Origin: Lactifluus volemus
Taxonomy: Eukaryota > Basidiomycota > Agaricomycetes > Russulales > Russulaceae
Assembly: GCA_022376515.1 (NCBI GenBank)
Contig: WTXI01000424.1
Span: 1 to 27,341 of the forward strand
DNA: 27,341 nt
Direction of reading: 5' to 3'
A model generated the notes under the pieces. The model was not told the DNA's origin. It did no database searches and saw only the letters and a program-made list of their open reading frames with translations. The position numbers and the translations under genes were made by a program. This document shows, in pieces, positions 23,265-27,341 of the stretch (position 1 is the first letter of the stretch; each line of letters begins with the position of its first letter).

Positions 23265-23564
23265 GGATGCTTGGTACAAGGATAATCGGGATCAAGGATG
23301 ATGGAGTAGATTAACCGTAAAACCAGGCAATATAAGCACAACCGGCTTTTACCGAATCGGAGAACGGAGAGCTATCATGTTATAGTCATGTGATCACAGA
23401 TCGTACCCGAGTTCTAGACCACCAACCTAGAGTGTCCTCGGTGTACACATTCTCCAAGAGGATGGAGATGGGGATAGTTCCCATCATCCAAGATAGACAT
23501 GAATATCTTCTAATAGGAAAACTATGGTTGATCATGGGCGGGCACGGAGATCGCCATCCGCCAT
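23265..23564. other. cyclophilin upstream region up to the duplication boundary
   Basis: Cyclophilin 5' flank, ending where homology to the downstream repeat begins. An overlapping pair of frames at 23386-23641 on both strands has no family signal. Confidence 0.5.
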
Positions 23565-23609
23565 GGCCGTGCAATTTCCCAAGAACAGATTCTTCATCTA
23601 TCCAATTAA
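23565..23609 (+). pseudogene. orphan last 15 codons of a DUF6533 gene
   Basis: Reads GRAISQEQILHLSN followed by TAA, the same residues as the C-terminus of the gene ending at 25913. The two copies differ by synonymous third-base changes (GCA/GCC, ATT/ATC). Nothing upstream of 23565 continues the gene, so this is the 3' stub of a third copy cut off at the duplication boundary. Confidence 0.8.
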
Positions 23610-24256
23610 TAAGTTACTCACCTTTTTCAGACAGGGCTTGACAGAACTTGACGCATTCGCTCATGGACATGCCGCTACTAGCTTCATTGGGCACATAGCG
23701 TCACTGCACTGGTCCCTCTTGTTGTCCATTCAATTTCTCAGACAGTTTGCGAAAGATTAATGTCCTGCACCGATACCTCTTCCTACTCTTTCACCCTTCT
23801 CTTTAGTATATCCTTGGTACGGTACCATATCTGTCTCATGATGACTGGTGCGGTGGCGGCACCTTTCCGTAACGGCCCGCGGCATCCGGTTCTCATCAAC
23901 TGTCGTTGGATCGCCATGGAGTGACTGATTGCGCAACTGATGGTTATCTGGAAGCGGCACCACGATGCCTTGACAATACTCTCAGGTTGCTAGTGACCAC
24001 CAACTGCCACACAGTTGGTCGCGATACGTGAACTCGGAGACTGCACGACGTCCCTGACAGTTACGTGCACAAGTCGCGGCGTCTATCTCCATCAGTCATG
24101 TACAACATTATAAGGTCCAATGTACACGGCTCGACTTGACACTCTCACCCACTGCCATTTTATTCTTCGCTCCAGCGACCGACAAAAAATTTGGGACAGC
24201 CGCTTCCGATGCCCTTGCACCACTTGAGTGACATGTATGGACACTCATATGTTGCC
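23610..24256. other. intergenic part of repeat copy 1, promoter of the DUF6533 gene
   Basis: Conserved with 25914-26536. Minus-strand frames in both copies (23757-23963; 26068-26370) share a block but differ in length and are interrupted differently, so I do not call them genes. The stretch just before the ATG includes ACATGTATGGACACTCATATG, kept in both copies. Confidence 0.5.
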
Positions 24257-25913
24257 ATGGCTCTTAGACTGACGGAGGATTTTTTTCACCAGCTCCACGC
24301 ATGCTTATGTATCATTTGCTTCAATCTGTGAGTCTGTGAGTCTGTACCGTAACGCCTCTTGAATAAAGACCGTTGTCACTATAGCCATTCTCATTTATGA
24401 TCATATCTTGACCTTTTCTGCCGAAGTATCTCACATCTGGCCTCAACCACTCTCGATTCATACGGTTCTATTTTTTCTAAATCGCTATGTGGGCCTCGTT
24501 ACGAACACCGGGGCGTCTGCGCTTGTTTTTTTCAGTACGAACACAACAGTGGAGGTAAGACGACACTCAAGTTTATAAATACTCCCACCCCATTTTCCCT
24601 GAAAAATCATTCTTCTCTAGAAGTCAGTCGTATAACATAACAATCGTCGATATGAGACTGAGATCTTGTTTGTCTATTAGTTGCAGATCCATCACTCATG
24701 CCCACCAGGTTTTTGTGGTTCTGAGCCAGTTCATTGTTGCCGGTGCGAGTTCCGCATCGCCCCCCCAGAGGACGTCCGAGGAACAGCTAATTTCTTTTCC
24801 AGGAATTCTCCTTTCACGCATTTTTGCTCTGTACTATATTTCCCGCATCATCAGAATAGGGGCCTTCAGCCTCGGTGTTGTATTGGCAGCTGTCATCAGT
24901 GTAAGCCTGTCCTTCATACCCGCGTGAAACTTCTCCCCTCTGACCGTCCATGTGTCAAAAGTGGGCTCTGGCTGGCCAGAAACGTAACCTCATACACGGC
25001 GTACCTGGATGTCTTATCTCTATTCCACAGAGAACGTACGTACCTAGTCTCTTGCTATAATACCGACGAGCAGAACGTCGTTCTCATACCCCTCTGAACA
25101 GCGCCGTCCGTAAGTATCGTAGTTCGTCGCGGGTAAAACAAACTTCAAGATATACATACACAGATCTCGCGACCGCATGGGAGGCTCAGGCACTGTTTGA
25201 TGCTGTAGTCTTCACTCTGACGGTCATGAGGACTGTCAAGATGCGTAAGACACTCAACACTACAATTGGCCCCAAGGGGACGGGACTATTAGATATATTA
25301 CTACGAGACGGTAACTAGGCTCGAACCACGTGGCACATAAAGCAAGAACAGCACTAATACTCATCTATACTAGGTGCTCTTTACTTTGCGTAAGTACCAC
25401 TTGATGCGAGGGAGGTTGCCTTGCCATCGGAGTTTAACCTCAATAATCGGTGTCGTAGCATCCTGGGCCTTACGGTTCTCACAAACATTTTGGCTATCTA
25501 TGTGTGTTCTGCATTCCCCCAAAGCCATACCCTTTCAGAATCTAACTTTGTGTACCCTAGTTCCTCAGGGTAAGACCTTGGCACCATATTCACATCCTGT
25601 CTATCGTATTCAATCTGACCGGGTTATATGAATTCAGCCCACGCTGAAAAATATTTTTATACATCCCGTCAATTGGTCTGTAACTTTTCAAAAACACGTC
25701 ACATAAATTTTGAAAAATACTTATACACTACGTTTGACCAGTATCTCAGTGACCTTGTGCTCACGTCTCGTTCTTAATTTATACGAGGCTGCAACCCCTG
25801 ACAATTCCATATCAAGTTCTTCCCCCGACCCAGCCACAACCTGCGTCCTCACCACACGCATCGAGCTCGGCCGTGCCATTTCCCAAGAACAGATCCTTCA
25901 TCTATCCAATTAA
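24257..25913 (+). CDS. DUF6533-type multi-pass membrane protein, gene no. 2 (repeat copy 1)
   Basis: Ten exons: 24257-24327, 24385-24554, 24628-24742, 24803-24900, 24962-25035, 25102-25109, 25164-25310, 25374-25389, 25459-25569 and 25742-25913. Without one extra T in exon 1 they sum to 981 nt (326 aa) in one frame. Landmarks in order: ILIYDHILTFSAEVSHIW and VLFFLNRYVG (family signature), HQVFVVLSQFIVAGILLSR then IFALY, SLGVVLAAVISWALAG, GVPGCLISIPQ, ATAWEAQALFDAVVFTLTV, DILLRDGALYF, LTVLTNILAIYVC, ISVTLCSRLVLNLYEAATP and a Ser/Pro-rich tail. Helices are evident throughout; function is unknown. Exon 1 has seven Ts where copy 2 has six, so the N-terminus is out of frame with the rest as given. 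Exon 6 would be only 8 nt. The chain is supported by matching splice sites in copy 2 for exons 1-5. Confidence 0.78.
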
Positions 25914-26536
25914 TAAGTTACTCAGACTGTACTATATCACCTTTGTCAGACAGGGCTTGACAGAACTTGATGCATTCGCTCATGGACCTTTTGTTGTCCA
26001 TTCAATTTCTCAGACAGTTTGCGAAAGATTAATGCCCTGCGCCGATATCTCTTCCTGCTCTTTCACACTAACCCTTCTCTTTAGTATATCCTTGGTACGG
26101 TACCATATCTGTCTCATGATGGCTGGTGCGGTGGCGGCACCTTTCCGTAACGGCCCGCGGCATCCGGTTCTCATCAACTGTCGTCGGATCGCCATGGAGT
26201 GACTGATTGCGCAACTGATGGTTATCTGGGAGCAGCACCACGATGCCTTGACAACACTCCCAGGTTGCTAGTGACCACCAACTGACATACAGTTGGTCGC
26301 GATACGTCAACTCGGAGACTGCACCACGTCCTTGACAGTTACGTGCACAAGTCGCGGGGTCCATCTCCATCAGTCATGTACAACATTATAAGGTCCAATG
26401 TACACGGCTTGACTTGACGCTCTCACCCACTGCCATTTTATTCTTCGCTCCAGCGACCGACAAAAAAAATTGGGACAGCCGCTTCCGATGTCCTTGGACC
26501 ACTTGAGTGACATGTATGGACACTCATATGTTTACT
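25914..26536. other. intergenic part of repeat copy 2
   Basis: Lies between the stop of DUF6533 gene no. 2 and the start of no. 3. Homologous to 23610-24256, with one deletion relative to copy 1. Presumed promoter of gene no. 3. Confidence 0.55.
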
Positions 26537-27341
26537 ATGGCTCTTAGACTGACGGAGGATTTTTTCACCAGCTCCACGCAGACTTATGTACAATTTGCTT
26601 CAATCTGTGAGTCTGTGAGTCTGTACCGTAACTCCTTCTGAATAAAGGCTGTTGTCACTATAGCCATTCTCGTTTATGATCATATCTTGACCTTTTCTGC
26701 CGAAGTATCTCACATCTGGCCTCAACCATTCTCGAGTCATACGGTTCTATTTTTTCTAAATCGCTATGTGGGCCTCGTTTCGAACACCGGGGCGTCTGTG
26801 CTTGTTTTTCTCAGTACGAACACAACAGAGGAGGTAAGACGACACTCAAGTTTATAAATTCTCCCACCCCATCCAGCAAAATCATTCTTCTCTAGAAGTC
26901 AGTCATATAACATAACAATCGTCGATATGAGACTGAGATCTTGTTTGTCTATTAGTTGCAGATCCGTCACTCATACCCACGAGGTTTTGGTGATTCTGAG
27001 CCAGTTCATTATTGCCGGTGCGACTTCCCCATCTCCCCCCCAGGGGACGTCCGAGGAACAGCTAATTTCTTTTCCAGGAATTCTCCTTTCACGTATTTTT
27101 GCTCTGTACTATATTTCCCGCAGCATCAGAATAGGGGCCTTCAGCCTCGGTGTTGTATTGGCAGCTGTCCTCAGTGTAAGCCTGTCCTTCATATTCGCGT
27201 GAAACTTCTCGCCTCTAACCGTCCATGTGTCAAAGTGGGCTCTGGCTGGCCAGAAACGTATCCTCATACACGGCGTACCTGGCTGTTTTCTCTCGATTCC
27301 ACAGAGAACGTACGTACCTAGTCTCTTGCTATAATACCGAG
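26537..27341 (+). CDS. DUF6533-type membrane protein, gene no. 3 (repeat copy 2), cut by window edge
   Basis: The first five exons of the paralogue of the gene at 24257: 26537-26606, 26664-26833, 26903-27017, 27078-27175 and 27236-27309, with the next intron open at the edge. Exon 1 reads MALRLTEDFFTSSTQTYVQ with six Ts and stays in frame with ILVYDHILTFSAEVSHIW. Then come VLFFLNRYVG, HEVLVILSQFIIAGILLSR, IFALY, IRIGAFSLGVVLAAVLSWA and GVPGCFLSIPQ. Compared with copy 1, many changes are conservative or silent while intron lengths differ by a base or two (last intron 60 against 61 nt), which supports the exon assignments and suggests the gene is, or recently was, under selection. Its right-hand part is outside the window. 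Confidence 0.78.

Larger units (their letters stand above)
23565..27341 (+). repeat. direct tandem duplication, period about 2.3 kb, with DUF6533 genes
   Basis: Copy 1 runs from 23565 and copy 2 from 25869; both begin GGCCGTGC(A/C)ATTTCCCAAG and match nearly base for base to the window end, where copy 2 pairs with about 25070 of copy 1. Differences are scattered substitutions and a few indels. Copy 1 has about 40-50 extra bases at 23669-23715; copy 2 has about 14 extra near 25925. Each unit holds the tail of one DUF6533 gene, an intergenic region and the next DUF6533 gene, so the array is head-to-tail. The array may continue beyond the right edge. Confidence 0.93.

Noticed and set aside
24336..24384. 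Use of the second GTGAGT donor to rescue the T7 frameshift in copy 1
   Set aside because: Moving the donor eight bases would restore phase arithmetically, but the added bases contain an in-frame TGA, so it does not restore the protein.
24652..24927. Uninterrupted 91-codon frame and its twin at 26927-27202, read as separate small proteins
   Set aside because: The middle of each is a 60-nt GT-AG intron (24743-24802; 27018-27077) with a CTAAT branch site. Removing it joins SQFIVAG to ILLSRIFALY as in the family.
26068..26370. 100-codon minus-strand frame in the repeat intergenic region
   Set aside because: The matching region of copy 1 keeps only a shorter, differently interrupted frame, and no domain is seen. 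Similarity is explained by the DNA duplication.
23265..27341. The duplicated units as a transposable element
   Set aside because: No terminal inverted repeats, target-site duplication, LTR or transposition protein was seen; the unit is a gene plus its flank repeated head-to-tail.

Overview
The window looks like nuclear DNA of a filamentous basidiomycete, most likely an Agaricomycete. Genes lie on both strands and are broken by many short GT-AG introns, mostly 46-70 nt, with CTRAY-like branch sites. The recognisable families are typical of mushrooms: DUF6533 membrane proteins, a DUF7330 protein, a PLAC8-type Cys-rich protein, a cyclophilin A, a retinol-dehydrogenase-like SDR, a tandem-RRM protein of the Csx1/MSSP kind and the N-terminus of a Mov10/SDE3-like helicase. 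I saw no tRNA, rRNA, CRISPR, transposase, reverse transcriptase or viral gene. Family names come from recalled sequence signatures, not from a search.

Layout. 1-695 (-): start of a Mov10/SDE3-type helicase gene, cut by the window edge. 2179-3071 (-): a conserved fungal protein I cannot name. 3072-5438: no gene I can defend. 5439-5888 (-): a possible gene relic. 5945-7538 (+): DUF6533 gene no. 1. 7539-10104: no recognised gene. 10105-11524 (-): SDR, eight exons, 323 aa, intact. 12750-15433 (-): two-RRM RNA-binding protein with its frame broken in many places. 16328-17033 (+): small membrane protein, frame broken twice. 17034-18281: AT-rich spacer. 18282-18950 (-): PLAC8 protein, 161 aa, intact. 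21279-22210 (+): DUF7330 protein, 266 aa, intact. 22603-23264 (-): cyclophilin, 162 aa, intact. 23565 to the end: a direct tandem duplication with a period of about 2.3 kb. Each unit carries a DUF6533 gene. Copy 1 (24257-25913) is complete except for one extra T; copy 2 (26537 onward) is in frame but cut by the window edge.

Two patterns stand out. First, the duplication: its left boundary falls inside the last exon of the DUF6533 gene, so a 15-codon orphan tail of a lost upstream copy survives at 23565-23609. Second, frame breaks are uneven. Four genes (1-695, 2179-3071, 12750-15433, 16328-17033) need repeated single-base deletions to explain their homologous frames, while five neighbouring gene models splice cleanly. 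Either some stretches carry uncorrected deletion errors or those loci are decaying.

The genes do not form an obvious pathway or metabolite cluster. The region reads as ordinary housekeeping genes mixed with lineage-specific membrane-protein genes.
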